Position numbers and translations under genes: made by a program. A model generated the notes under the pieces. It had not been told where the DNA came from, searched no databases, and saw only the letters and a program-made list of their open reading frames with translations. A stretch of 63,446 bases of DNA from Alphaproteobacteria bacterium (GTDB lineage: Bacteria > Pseudomonadota > Alphaproteobacteria > Rhizobiales > Aestuariivirgaceae), in contig JAJRRY010000098.1 of NCBI GenBank assembly GCA_024279095.1, positions 1-63,446 on the forward strand, written 5' to 3'. Positions 1 through 7,829 of the stretch are shown piece by piece; position 1 is the stretch's first letter, and each line of letters starts with the position of its first letter.

Positions 1-2
1 AT

Positions 3-140
3 CCGATTTCTCTGACCCTGGATCACGATAGCTTCATGCACCGCCTGGAGCACGAAGCCTTCTATTCTCACATCCTCACCCTCAGCGTCGATGACAAGAC
101 TTACAAGGCCGGGAAGCCAGCCGCCAGTGAATCAGCATGA
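3..140 (+). pseudogene. rplY: 3' part of a broken ribosomal protein L25 (rplY/ctc) gene
   Basis: Reading frame 3 is open from the window edge to a TGA at 138-140. The first 35 or so residues fit the middle of the L25/Ctc 5S-rRNA-binding family: a TLDHDSFMHRLEHEAFYSHI stretch followed by LTLSVDDKTYKA. In intact L25 this is followed by a K/R-D-x-Q-R-H-P segment and, in the long form, a C-terminal domain. Here the similarity stops near position 108 and the frame ends nine residues later in GKPAASESA. The break coincides with the end of a truncated gene on the opposite strand. The family call is from memory of the motif, and the 5' part lies outside the window. The truncation could be biological or an assembly chimera. 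Confidence 0.6.
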
Positions 141-411
141 CCAGTGACGCCAGCACGTTGGCCGAGGTCCACAGAAGCAATGGCTGCTGTGGGAGCCCGT
201 CCCGTCCGACCCGCCACATGAGCAGGGAAATGAGAATGTTGAGGCTCAGCGTCCAGGGGGTCATGCGCATGATGGATTGCGCCTGCCGCGCCTGCAGGCG
301 CTTCCTGTCCTGTGCGGAAAGCTCGCGTTCCATAACGAAATCGCTCACGACGAGTTCGTGCGGCGATCTGTCCCTTCCTGCGTCCTGTGTCTTTTCTTCG
401 GTGCGTTCCAT
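82..411 (-). pseudogene. N-terminal fragment of a membrane protein, probably truncated at ~position 110
   Basis: This ORF of 109 codons starts at the ATG complementary to 409-411. Residues 1-45 are charged and polar. Two hydrophobic segments follow (about 53-67 and 78-94), then a basic WRLASRP. The last seven residues (CKSCHRR) are encoded by the antisense of the L25 fragment, so the native C-terminus is probably missing. An amphipathic stretch followed by a two-helix hairpin ending in R/W-rich residues resembles the N-terminus of some alphaproteobacterial signalling proteins (GGDEF/EAL or histidine kinase). With the catalytic part absent, that assignment is only a guess. It could also be a genuine small membrane protein. 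Confidence 0.4.
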
Positions 412-622
412 GTTCGGGGGCTCGAAATGGCAGATACCGGATGGCCGTCAGTAAACCCCGGAAGCGGTTAACGTCTCTGTTGCGGCACGCGAAAACCCGC
501 ATCAACGGTAAATGGACAGTAACGACTCTCGCCAACGGAGCAGGCACGGCTTATGATGGCGGCGAATGAACGGAACCGGCCGCGGGCCGGCTGACGCAAA
601 AGCCGCAGAACAGGAGCATGCC

Positions 623-1603
623 ATGATCGAAGGCATTTCCGTCGTTGTCATCGTCCTCGTACTGCTGGTGCTCGTCACCCTGTACAAGGGCATCGTGGTC
701 GTACCGCAGGGCTACAACTACACGGTCGAGCGGTTCGGCAAGTATATCCGCACCCTCCAGCCCGGTTTTCACATCATCATCCCGTGGTTCGACCGCATCT
801 CCAACCGGGCCAACATGATGGAACAGGTGCTCGAGGTCCCCTCGCAGGAAGTGATCACGCGTGACAACGCCATGGTGAAGGTGGACGGCGTGGCCTTCTA
901 CCAGATCATCGACGCCGCCCGGGCCACCTACGAGGTCAACCGGCTGGAGTACGCCATGATCAACCTGGTCATGACCAACATCCGCACGGTTATGGGTTCC
1001 ATGGATCTTGACCAGTTGCTGTCGCACCGCGACGAGATCAACGCCCGCATCCTCTCCGTTGTGGACGAGGCGGCCGGACCCTGGGGCGTCAAGGTGACCC
1101 GTATCGAGATCAAGGACATCCTGCCGCCAGCCGACCTTGTGGACGCCATGGCCCAGCAGATGATCGCCGAACGCAACAAACGCGCCACAATCCTCGAGGC
1201 GGAAGGCGTGCGCCAGTCGGCCATCCTCAAGGCGGAAGGCGAGAAGCAGTCGAAGATTCTCAAGGCGGAAGGCGAGAAGGAAGCGGCGTTCCGGGAGGCG
1301 GAGGCCCGCGAACGACTGGCCCAGGCGGAGGCGAAGGCCACCGAGGTGGTCTCTGAAGCCATCGGCAAGGGTGATGTGCGGGCCATCAACTACTTCGTCG
1401 CCAACAACTACGTGAAGGCCTTGGAAAACCTCGCTTCCGCACCCAACCAGAAAGTGCTCATGATGCCGCTGGAGGCATCGTCGGTGATCGGATCCATTGC
1501 CGGAATCTCGGAGATCGCCCGCGAAGCCTTCGGTTCCGGCGGCAGGCAGGGACGCCCGTCAGCAGGCGGTTCCGTACCTTCCGTCGGAGCTGACAGGGAG
1601 TGA
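623..1603 (+). CDS. qmcA: SPFH/stomatin-like membrane protease-associated protein (QmcA family)
   Basis: A 326-residue protein with an N-terminal transmembrane helix (about residues 4-22) and an SPFH/Band-7 domain containing VVPQGYNYTVERFGKY. A long alanine/glutamate-rich coiled coil follows (about 185-255), with near-repeats of ILKAEGEKQS. This is the typical architecture and length of QmcA/YbbK proteins, which form membrane-bound oligomeric rings and cooperate with FtsH-type quality control. The ATG at 623 is preferred over the one at 566 because AGGAG (612-616) lies six bases upstream and the hydrophobic helix follows at once. It is followed seven bases later by nfeD, the classic stomatin-operon partner. 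Confidence 0.93.
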   Translation: MIEGISVVVIVLVLLVLVTLYKGIVVVPQGYNYTVERFGKYIRTLQPGFHIIIPWFDRISNRANMMEQVLEVPSQEVITRDNAMVKVDGVAFYQIIDAARATYEVNRLEYAMINLVMTNIRTVMGSMDLDQLLSHRDEINARILSVVDEAAGPWGVKVTRIEIKDILPPADLVDAMAQQMIAERNKRATILEAEGVRQSAILKAEGEKQSKILKAEGEKEAAFREAEARERLAQAEAKATEVVSEAIGKGDVRAINYFVANNYVKALENLASAPNQKVLMMPLEASSVIGSIAGISEIAREAFGSGGRQGRPSAGGSVPSVGADRE

Positions 1604-1610
1604 TGCATCC

Positions 1611-2081
1611 ATGATGGAATTTCTCGATCAGTACGGATGGTGGACGGCGGGACTTCTGCTGCTGATCGCCGAAATGCTGGTACCCGGCATCTTTCTCATG
1701 TGGTTCGGCTTCGCCGCTCTGCTGACGGGAATCGTGGACACGCTCATCCCGGGGATGGACTGGCGCTGGCAGGCAGTGATCTTTTCCGTCTTGTCGGTGG
1801 CTCTCGTCTTCGGCGTGCGCCCCTTCGTCGGGCGTTCCCTGGAGCGGGAAAGCGACCGACCCGAGCTGAATCGTCGTCTGTACTCGCTGATCGGCCAGAC
1901 CGCGAATCTGATCCGGCCCATAGAGAACGGTCACGGCGAGGTCCGCATCGGTGATACCCTGTGGCGGGTCACCGGGCCCGACCTGCCGGCCGGAACCCGG
2001 GTACGCGTGGTAGCCGTGGACGAACGCTCCATGGCCCTGACCGTCGAGCCGGAAACCGGCATCACGCCTCAATCGTCCTGA
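1611..2081 (+). CDS. nfeD: NfeD family membrane protein, stomatin operon partner
   Basis: A 156-residue short-form NfeD (YbbL type). Hydrophobic helices at about 8-33 and 43-65 are followed by a soluble OB-fold-like C-terminal domain (about 85-150) with the typical G-x-V/I-R-x-G-D-x-L-W-R-V pattern. AGGGAG at 1595-1600 precedes the ATG at 1611. A second ATG directly after it (1614) is also possible. It forms a two-gene unit with the SPFH protein upstream, which it is thought to anchor or modulate. Its 3' end overlaps the convergent cytochrome gene by 13 bases, so the two transcripts are partly antisense. Confidence 0.9.
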   Translation: MMEFLDQYGWWTAGLLLLIAEMLVPGIFLMWFGFAALLTGIVDTLIPGMDWRWQAVIFSVLSVALVFGVRPFVGRSLERESDRPELNRRLYSLIGQTANLIRPIENGHGEVRIGDTLWRVTGPDLPAGTRVRVVAVDERSMALTVEPETGITPQSS

Positions 2082-3247
2082 ACCGACAGCCAGGCCAGGA
2101 TGTCGTCGATCTCGCCTTCACCCATCGAGGCGAAGATCTCTTTGTCGCGCGGGTCGTCATGGACCCGCCTGCCCTCGGCGAAAGCCCGGATCTGGCGCTT
2201 CAGATAAGCGCTGTACTGGCCGGCCAGCGGCGGAATGAGCTTTCTCGGATTGCCCTCACCCTTCGGCCCGTGACATCCGGCGCATTCCCGGCGGTAGGCA
2301 CGCGCGCCCCCTTCCACGTTGCCACGTTTCCATAGCGGCACATTGACCACCATCTTGGTGCGCTCCAGAACCTCCAGCGGGTCGAAGTTCTTCTTGTCGA
2401 TCTCCCCCATGCGGCTGGGCAGCTTGATACGCGAAAGATAGAGGGAAATGGTCTGCACGTCCTCCTCGGGCAGCTCGCGTTCCGTGGTATAGGGCTGCAT
2501 GGGAATGTTGACCCGCTTGCGCGCCTTGAAGGCCCTGAGCTGCTTCGCCAGATAGATCGGATCCAGACCGGCGATGCGTGGATAGGTGCCATCCGGCTTG
2601 CCCTGCCCCTTCGGTCCGTGACAGGGTGCGCAGGTCATCATGATCTCGTCGGCATATTCCTCGTCGTAGGTCCACTTCGAAATGTCTTCCGCCACCGCCG
2701 TTTCCTTCGGCATATCCTTCGGCAGCCTGTGGGTGATGCCCTTGTGGCAGTCTATGCAGGTCTTGCCCTCCTCCTTCGCATCACCATGGATGCGCGCCGC
2801 GAAGCGCGCCTGACGCTTCAGGTCCATGGTGTCGAAGTGATGGCAGTTGCGGCATTCGCGCGAATCCGATTCCTTCATGTAGGCCCAGACGCGCCGCGCC
2901 AGATGCAGCCGCCTTTTCTCGAACTTCTCCGGGGTGTTCACCGTGCCGATCACCCAGTGCCACAATTCGTTGGAGGCACGGATCTTGCGGATCATCTTCG
3001 GCACCCACTGCTTCGGTACATGGCAGTCGGAACAGATGGCCCGCACGCCCGACGGATTGGAATAGTGGGACGACTTCACATAATCCGGATACATGTTGTC
3101 CCGCATCTCGTGGCAGGAAATGCAGAACGAAAGCGTGTTCGTCGCTTCCATGGCAGTATTGAATCCGCCCCAGAAGACGATGCCCGCAATGAACATGACG
3201 GTGGCAAGCCCCAGCTTGCCGCGATGCCGTGCAAGAAACGATGCCAT
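2069..3247 (-). CDS. NapC/NirT-type tetrahaem cytochrome fused to two C-terminal monohaem cytochrome c domains
   Basis: A 392-residue multihaem c-type cytochrome. An N-terminal membrane anchor (about 12-30) leads into a NapC/NirT-type domain with four CXXCH motifs (Cys42, Cys72, Cys132, Cys164). Two cytochrome-c-class-I modules follow, with CAPCH at 206-210 and CAGCH at 322-326, each followed by GPKGxG, as in cytochrome c4/c553 repeats. Proteins of the NapC/NirT family take electrons from quinol in the membrane and pass them to periplasmic partners. The extra monohaem modules could relay electrons onward without a separate soluble carrier. No terminal reductase gene is adjacent. An FNR/FixK-type site lies about 80 bases upstream of the start codon. 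Confidence 0.9.
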   Translation of the reverse strand: MASFLARHRGKLGLATVMFIAGIVFWGGFNTAMEATNTLSFCISCHEMRDNMYPDYVKSSHYSNPSGVRAICSDCHVPKQWVPKMIRKIRASNELWHWVIGTVNTPEKFEKRRLHLARRVWAYMKESDSRECRNCHHFDTMDLKRQARFAARIHGDAKEEGKTCIDCHKGITHRLPKDMPKETAVAEDISKWTYDEEYADEIMMTCAPCHGPKGQGKPDGTYPRIAGLDPIYLAKQLRAFKARKRVNIPMQPYTTERELPEEDVQTISLYLSRIKLPSRMGEIDKKNFDPLEVLERTKMVVNVPLWKRGNVEGGARAYRRECAGCHGPKGEGNPRKLIPPLAGQYSAYLKRQIRAFAEGRRVHDDPRDKEIFASMGEGEIDDILAWLSVQDD

Positions 3248-3327
3248 CCTTCCGGCTCCCCCCAGAGTCTGATGGTATGTCCAGATCGATTGGCGGCCAT
3301 ATATGGCGGATCCGGCAGGCCACGTGA

Positions 3328-3341
3328 TTGACCACGGTCAA
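3328..3341. promoter_or_regulatory. FNR/FixK-type binding site
   Basis: TTGACCACGGTCAA matches the Crp/FNR-family pattern TTGAY-N4-RTCAA with both half-sites intact. It lies in the 165-base gap between lysA and the multihaem cytochrome. It is centred about 87 bases before the cytochrome start codon, a workable place for an activator site if the leader is about 45 bases. It suggests low-oxygen control of that gene. No FNR gene is in the window. Confidence 0.5.
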
Positions 3342-3412
3342 GGCATTTTCCGATTCGTCCTTCGCCTGACGCGCGCGTACATGGGGAAAATCGGGTCCGA
3401 AGCCGGTGGCAG

Positions 3413-4681
3413 CTATTCCTGCCAGGGAGCCAGACGGTCCATGGCGATGAGATCCTCCGCCTCCAAGCGCGGACGGATCACGGCAAAGGCATCATCCCGC
3501 ACAAGAACTTCCGGCACCAGTGGCCGGCTGTTGTAGGTACACGATTGCACAGCTCCGTAGGCACCTGCCGTCATGACCGCGTAGAAATCTCCCCGCTGCA
3601 TCGGCGGCAGGGCCCGGTCGCGCGCCATGTAGTCCCCGGTTTCGCAAACCGGCCCGACGACATCGACCGTGACCGGCTGCACTTCCTTCGGCGGCCTGCG
3701 CACCGGCAGGATATGGTGGAAGGCCTCATAGAGGGTGGGCCGGATCAGATCGTTCATGCCCGTATCGCCAATCAGGAAGGTCTTGCCCTCCACTTCCTTG
3801 ACGAAGATCACCCGGCCGAGGAGAATGCCCGCGTTGCCGGCAATCATGCGACCGGGCTCCATGACATATTCCAGATCCAGATGCCCCAGCGTCCTGTCGA
3901 CGACGGCAGCATATTCCTTCGGCTCCGGCGGGATATCGGTATCCCCATGATAGGGTACGCCAAGTCCGCCTCCGAGATCCGCATGGCGAATGTCATGTCC
4001 GGCTTCACGCAGCATGCGGATCAGTTCCGCCATCAGCGTGAAGGCCTTTTCGAAAGGCGCCAGATCCGTGATCTGGCTGCCGATGTGCATGGCCACACCA
4101 CGCACCTCGATTCCAGGCAGGGTGGCGGCCAGGTCATAGACCTCCCGCGCCTGCAGCCAGGAAATGCCGAACTTGTCGGCCCGCCGCCCGGTGCTGATCT
4201 TCTCGTGCGTGCCTGCATCCACGTCCGGATTGACACGCACCGAAACCGGCGCACGACATCCTTGCGCCGCGGCCACCTCGGACAGTCGGATCAGTTCGGG
4301 AACCGATTCCACATTGAAACTGCGGATGCCGGCAGCAAGCGCAGCGCGCATTTCCGCATCGGTCTTGCCGACACCGGAGAAGACGATCCGTTCGCCCGGC
4401 ACACCCGCCGCCTGCGCCCGCGCCAGCTCGCCCCCGGAGACGATGTCCATGCCCGCTCCCAGATCGGCCAGCAGCTTCAGCACCGCCTGATTGGAATTGG
4501 CTTTCATGGCATAACAGACCAGATGCGGCCGATTTGCAAAAGCGGCATCGAAGACTCGATAATGACGTTCAAGCGTGCGGGCGGAATAGACGTAGACCGG
4601 CGTTCCGACGGAACGTGCAATCTCGTCCAGCGGCACTTCCTCGGCATGCAGGATGCCGTCTCTGTACTCGAAATGATGCAT
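3413..4681 (-). CDS. lysA: Diaminopimelate decarboxylase
   Basis: A 422-residue fold-III PLP enzyme that decarboxylates meso-diaminopimelate to L-lysine, the last step of lysine synthesis. The PLP lysine is Lys60 in YAMKANSN. The family pattern GPVCETGDYMARD near the C-terminus supplies the catalytic Cys/Glu from the other subunit, and GGGLGVPY is the glycine-rich phosphate-binding region. The reading frame is open further upstream, but the start at MHHFEYRDG gives the normal family length and follows lptM by 29 bases. The pair lptM-lysA is a conserved arrangement. argH, which often precedes it, is not present here. Confidence 0.96.
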   Translation of the reverse strand: MHHFEYRDGILHAEEVPLDEIARSVGTPVYVYSARTLERHYRVFDAAFANRPHLVCYAMKANSNQAVLKLLADLGAGMDIVSGGELARAQAAGVPGERIVFSGVGKTDAEMRAALAAGIRSFNVESVPELIRLSEVAAAQGCRAPVSVRVNPDVDAGTHEKISTGRRADKFGISWLQAREVYDLAATLPGIEVRGVAMHIGSQITDLAPFEKAFTLMAELIRMLREAGHDIRHADLGGGLGVPYHGDTDIPPEPKEYAAVVDRTLGHLDLEYVMEPGRMIAGNAGILLGRVIFVKEVEGKTFLIGDTGMNDLIRPTLYEAFHHILPVRRPPKEVQPVTVDVVGPVCETGDYMARDRALPPMQRGDFYAVMTAGAYGAVQSCTYNSRPLVPEVLVRDDAFAVIRPRLEAEDLIAMDRLAPWQE

Positions 4682-4710
4682 GGGATGGGGATATCCGTCT
4701 CTGCGGCCGT

Positions 4711-4851
4711 CTATCGGATCAACGGATCGAGAACGATTTCCTCGTCCGGCGGGTCTTTCGGCGCATCCGGCGGCGGCTCCAGCGCCCCGCGCGCGCCGCA
4801 GGCGGCGAGAAATCCGCTCAGGAGAAATGCGAGCATGATCCGTTTCACCAT
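4711..4851 (-). CDS. lptM: Small lipoprotein of the LptM/YifL family
   Basis: A 46-residue lipoprotein. The signal MVKRIMLAFLLSGFLAAC ends in a lipobox (LAAC) and is followed by a short proline/aspartate-rich tail. LptM-type lipoproteins sit immediately upstream of lysA in many proteobacteria, as here. In enterobacteria the family assists maturation of the LPS translocon subunit LptD. The ATG at 4851 is chosen because it gives a proper signal sequence, whereas the longer frame (to 4950) would bury it. The orthology rests on lipobox, size and position rather than on a distinctive domain. Confidence 0.75.
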   Translation of the reverse strand: MVKRIMLAFLLSGFLAACGARGALEPPPDAPKDPPDEEIVLDPLIR

Positions 4852-5125
4852 GACACCGGTTCCGTCCGTTCGAATGGATGCACTGCATCTCCTGAGTAGA
4901 CCAAAAGGAGAGGAGCTGCCAAGCATCACGGGTGCCGTCAGCATCGACAATCACATTTTCTTGAGATTCCGGCGGAAGGCCACGATTCCGCATATTGAAA
5001 TTAGACTTATTATAAAGACTGTGCTAGAAGCTCTTCAGGACATGTCTTCGGCAGGCTCTTCTGCCCGCTGCGGACATGTCGGGGAAATGAACCATTACGA
5101 GAAAATCCGAGGGACAGCAGTCACC

Positions 5126-5575
5126 ATGATGAAGAAGAAGATCCTTGCCGCCGGCATCGCTGCCGGTATCGCCGCGTTTTCGGTTACCGCCATGGCCGAT
5201 GCCGTGACCGACCGTCAGGCCGCCATGAAGGAGGCCAAACAGAACTTCAAACCGCTCGTGGGCATGGTCAAGGGCAAGGTGCCCTTCGACGCCGCCACGG
5301 TGAAGAAGAACGCCATGGCCATCGCCGCCGCGCTGGAAAAGGCGAAGAAACTCTTCCCCGAAGGCTCCGAGAAGGGCGAGAAGGACTCCCGTGCCAAACC
5401 TGAGATCTGGTTGATGAAGGACGAGTTCAACGCCGCTTTCGACAAGTCCATCCGCCTCGCCCGCGCCATCGAGAATGCCGGTGACGTCACCGCCCTGAAG
5501 GGTGCCGTGATGGCGCTGGGTGGCGACGGCTGCAAGGCCTGCCACAAGAAGTTCCGCTTGCCCAAGAAAAAGTAA
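5126..5575 (+). CDS. Cytochrome c' (c-556 family), periplasmic
   Basis: A 149-residue precursor with a Sec signal peptide ending at about residue 25 (VTAMADA). It forms a four-helix-bundle cytochrome with a single C-terminal haem motif, CKACHKKFR (136-144), the hallmark of cytochrome c'/c-556. These periplasmic proteins bind NO or CO or carry electrons. The body is unusually lysine-rich. The ATG at 5126 (next ATG at 5129) follows a 270-base gap that must hold divergent promoters for it and for lptM-lysA. That gap contains an AT-rich patch around 4990-5030. The gene is followed closely by a dihaem cytochrome c. Confidence 0.9.
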   Translation: MMKKKILAAGIAAGIAAFSVTAMADAVTDRQAAMKEAKQNFKPLVGMVKGKVPFDAATVKKNAMAIAAALEKAKKLFPEGSEKGEKDSRAKPEIWLMKDEFNAAFDKSIRLARAIENAGDVTALKGAVMALGGDGCKACHKKFRLPKKK

Positions 5576-5593
5576 GCTGGCATCCATGTGCCC

Positions 5594-6502
5594 ATGCACA
5601 GGCACATGACGAGACATCCCGTACTCTGGTCGGTGGTGACCGTGCTTCTTCTTGGAGCCATGGTCACCGCCGGTTTCTACATGAAATTTTCCACTCCGCT
5701 GCCGGAATCGATACTGCCCACGGACCACCGTCCCGATCTCGAGAACGGCCGTGTGATGTATATTGCCGGCGGCTGCATCTCCTGCCATCGTGGCCGCGGA
5801 GCCGCCGTGGAATGGCCTGCGGGAGGACGTCCCCTGAAGATTCCGGGGGGCACGCTCGCGCCGCCCAACATCACGCCCGACCCGGAAACCGGCATCGGCA
5901 AATGGCGCCCGATCGATTTCGTGAACGCGATGAAACGCGGTCTCGGACCCGGCGGCATTCACTACATTCCGGCTTTCCCCTATACGTCCTACGCCTGGAT
6001 GCGGACGGAGGATCTCCTTGATCTCTTCGCCTACCTGCAGAGTCTTCCTCCCGTGAACAACCGGGTGGAGCGCAAGCCTTTCACGCTTGGCCGTCTTGCC
6101 CTTGCCTTCTGGAAATGGATGGCTCTGCCACCCCGTGAATTCCGTCCTGTTCCCGGCAGATCGGAAAGCTGGAACCGTGGTGCATACCTCGTTCTCGGGC
6201 CCGGTCATTGCGCCGAATGCCACACGCCCCGCAACACCATCATGCTGTTGAACCGCTCCAGATGGCTGGCCGGTGGTCGGCATCCTGCCGAGCCGAAGGC
6301 TTCCGTACCCTCGCTGCGCGGTCTGGTGCGCCGTGGCCGTTACAAGGATGCGGAGGACCTTTACAACGCCCTGAAGTACGGCGAAGCCATGGGTTACGAA
6401 GACCTTTCCTCCGGCGGCATGGGAGAAGTGCAGGAAAACCTGTCACGACTTCCTGATGCCGATTTGAAGGCCATTGCGGAATATCTGGTCAGTCTGGAAT
6501 AG
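5594..6502 (+). CDS. Membrane-anchored dihaem cytochrome c (alcohol/gluconate dehydrogenase cytochrome subunit-like)
   Basis: An N-terminal hydrophobic helix is followed by two cytochrome c domains with haem motifs CISCH (about residue 61) and CAECH (about residue 206). The spacing and the NITPDPETGIGKW motif, where the threonine/proline-rich loop carries the GIG-W pattern, are typical of cytochrome subunits of membrane dehydrogenases and related dihaem cytochromes. No dehydrogenase subunit lies beside it, so its electron donor is unknown. The start is uncertain: GTG 5588, ATG 5594 and ATG 5606 are all in frame, and the last has a weak AGG four bases upstream. It begins about 20 bases after the cytochrome c' gene and is probably co-transcribed with it. 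Confidence 0.85.
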   Translation: MHRHMTRHPVLWSVVTVLLLGAMVTAGFYMKFSTPLPESILPTDHRPDLENGRVMYIAGGCISCHRGRGAAVEWPAGGRPLKIPGGTLAPPNITPDPETGIGKWRPIDFVNAMKRGLGPGGIHYIPAFPYTSYAWMRTEDLLDLFAYLQSLPPVNNRVERKPFTLGRLALAFWKWMALPPREFRPVPGRSESWNRGAYLVLGPGHCAECHTPRNTIMLLNRSRWLAGGRHPAEPKASVPSLRGLVRRGRYKDAEDLYNALKYGEAMGYEDLSSGGMGEVQENLSRLPDADLKAIAEYLVSLE

Positions 6503-6534
6503 ACACCACGCGCCGACGGGGGTATCCCTCGGGC

Positions 6535-7116
6535 ATGATTCGCAGGGCCTACGAATGGATGATGCGCCTGGCCGCCCACCACAATGCCACGTGGGCGCTG
6601 GCCGTGGTCGCCTTCATGGAAAGCTCCTTCTTCCCCGTGCCACCGGACGCGCTGCTTGTCCCCATGGGGCTGGCCCGCAGGAATCGCGTCTGGTGGCATG
6701 CCACGGTATGCACCGTTTCATCCGTGATCGGTGGCGCCTTCGGCTACGCCATCGGCTACTTCCTTTTCGACACGGTGGGGCAGGCCATTTTCGACTTCTA
6801 TGGCATGACGGAAAAATTCCGTACTTTCACCGGCTGGTACAACGAGAACGGTGCCGCCATCGTGCTTTTTGCCGGCATCACACCCTTCCCCTACAAGGTG
6901 ATCACCATAGCCAGCGGGGTCACCGGACTGAGCTTCGGTATCTTCATGGCGGCCTCCGTTGTGGCACGCGGCCTGCGGTTCTTCCTGCTGGCCGGCCTGC
7001 TGTACTGGTTCGGCCCGGCGGCCCGCCACATTCTGGAAAGATATCTCGGCTGGATCACGCTGGCTCTGGGCATTCTTCTGGTGGGCGGACTCCTCGCCGT
7101 GCGCTATCTCGTGTAA
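6535..7116 (+). CDS. DedA/VTT-domain membrane protein (YqaA type)
   Basis: A 193-residue integral membrane protein with several hydrophobic helices. It carries the DedA/SNARE-associated signature: an E-S-S-F-F-P-V-P-P-D stretch near residue 30, and a G-x-T-P-F-P-Y-K-V segment near 115 followed by a conserved basic residue (RGLRFF). The YqaA branch lacks some charged residues of canonical DedA. The family is linked to polyprenyl- or phospholipid flipping and to envelope homeostasis. It lies 32 bases after the dihaem cytochrome and 33 bases before dsbB, so the three may be one transcript. Confidence 0.88.
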   Translation: MIRRAYEWMMRLAAHHNATWALAVVAFMESSFFPVPPDALLVPMGLARRNRVWWHATVCTVSSVIGGAFGYAIGYFLFDTVGQAIFDFYGMTEKFRTFTGWYNENGAAIVLFAGITPFPYKVITIASGVTGLSFGIFMAASVVARGLRFFLLAGLLYWFGPAARHILERYLGWITLALGILLVGGLLAVRYLV

Positions 7117-7149
7117 CATGGACATCCTCATCACAGAGCGGAATGCAAC

Positions 7150-7644
7150 ATGCTGAAACGGCTTTTCGACAACCCGCCCCTTCTGGCCTCTGCCTTCGTC
7201 TTTCTGGTGGCCTCCACCGCGATCATCGGGGCCCTCGTGTTCGAGCACGTGTTCAGGTTCGAGCCCTGCGAGCTGTGCTATCTTCAGCGCAAGCCATGGT
7301 ATTTCATGATCTCCTTCGGGCTTCTGCTCACCTTTTTCGCCACCAAGGGGCAGGAAAGGATGGTGCGTTGGGGCCTTCTGCTGGCCGGAATCATCCTCAT
7401 CGGCGAGTCGGGGCTGGCGGCATGGCACGCCGGCATCGAATGGAAATGGTGGCCCGGCCCGGCATCCTGCACCGGCGTTTCCAATCTTACCGGTGCCCTG
7501 CCCGATCTTTCGCGCAGAGTCGTGCTGTGTGACGAAGCTCCGGTGCGTTTTCTGGGACTGTCCTTCGCCGGATGGAACGTCATCGTTTCACTGACCACCG
7601 CCATCATCGCCTTCTGGGGCGCGGCAGCCCGTCGCAAGGGCTGA
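7150..7644 (+). CDS. dsbB: Disulfide bond formation protein B
   Basis: A 164-residue four-helix membrane protein. The first periplasmic loop has the redox pair Cys40/Cys43 (EPCELC), and the second loop has Cys107 and Cys127 (PASCTG and VVLCDE), as in DsbB. It reoxidises DsbA and passes electrons to quinone. Its position next to c-type cytochromes is sensible, because haem attachment and periplasmic cytochrome folding depend on thiol-disulfide chemistry. No dsbA is in the window. The 185-base gap downstream separates it from the sugar transferase gene. Confidence 0.95.
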   Translation: MLKRLFDNPPLLASAFVFLVASTAIIGALVFEHVFRFEPCELCYLQRKPWYFMISFGLLLTFFATKGQERMVRWGLLLAGIILIGESGLAAWHAGIEWKWWPGPASCTGVSNLTGALPDLSRRVVLCDEAPVRFLGLSFAGWNVIVSLTTAIIAFWGAAARRKG

Positions 7645-7829
7645 CAGGTTTCCCGTTCTCTGGAATCATCGTCGCATCCGAAATTAACGATAAATATGCA
7701 CGCATTGCGTGTGCAGAGTGCGTATCTGGCCGATTTCTTGCATCCCGCATCCAGAGAGGACCGCCCGAAGCAACGTCTGTTTCATGACGGTACACAAGGG
7801 CGGATCGACAAGGCCGGAGAATGCATCGG

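Noticed and set aside
1189-1290. Tandem DNA repeat in the SPFH gene (ILKAEGEKQS repeats)
   Set aside because: Such heptad-like repeats are normal for the coiled coil of this family and do not suggest a recent duplication or mobile sequence.
1497-1610. N-terminal extension of the NfeD protein overlapping the SPFH gene
   Set aside because: The extra 38 residues are polar and antiparallel to no family feature. The ATG at 1611 has AGGGAG upstream and directly starts the membrane helix.
3545-5125. The plus-strand open frame running from lysA antisense into the cytochrome c' gene (676 codons)
   Set aside because: Only the last 149 codons are real, with a Sec signal and a CXXCH. The rest is the antisense of lysA and lptM.
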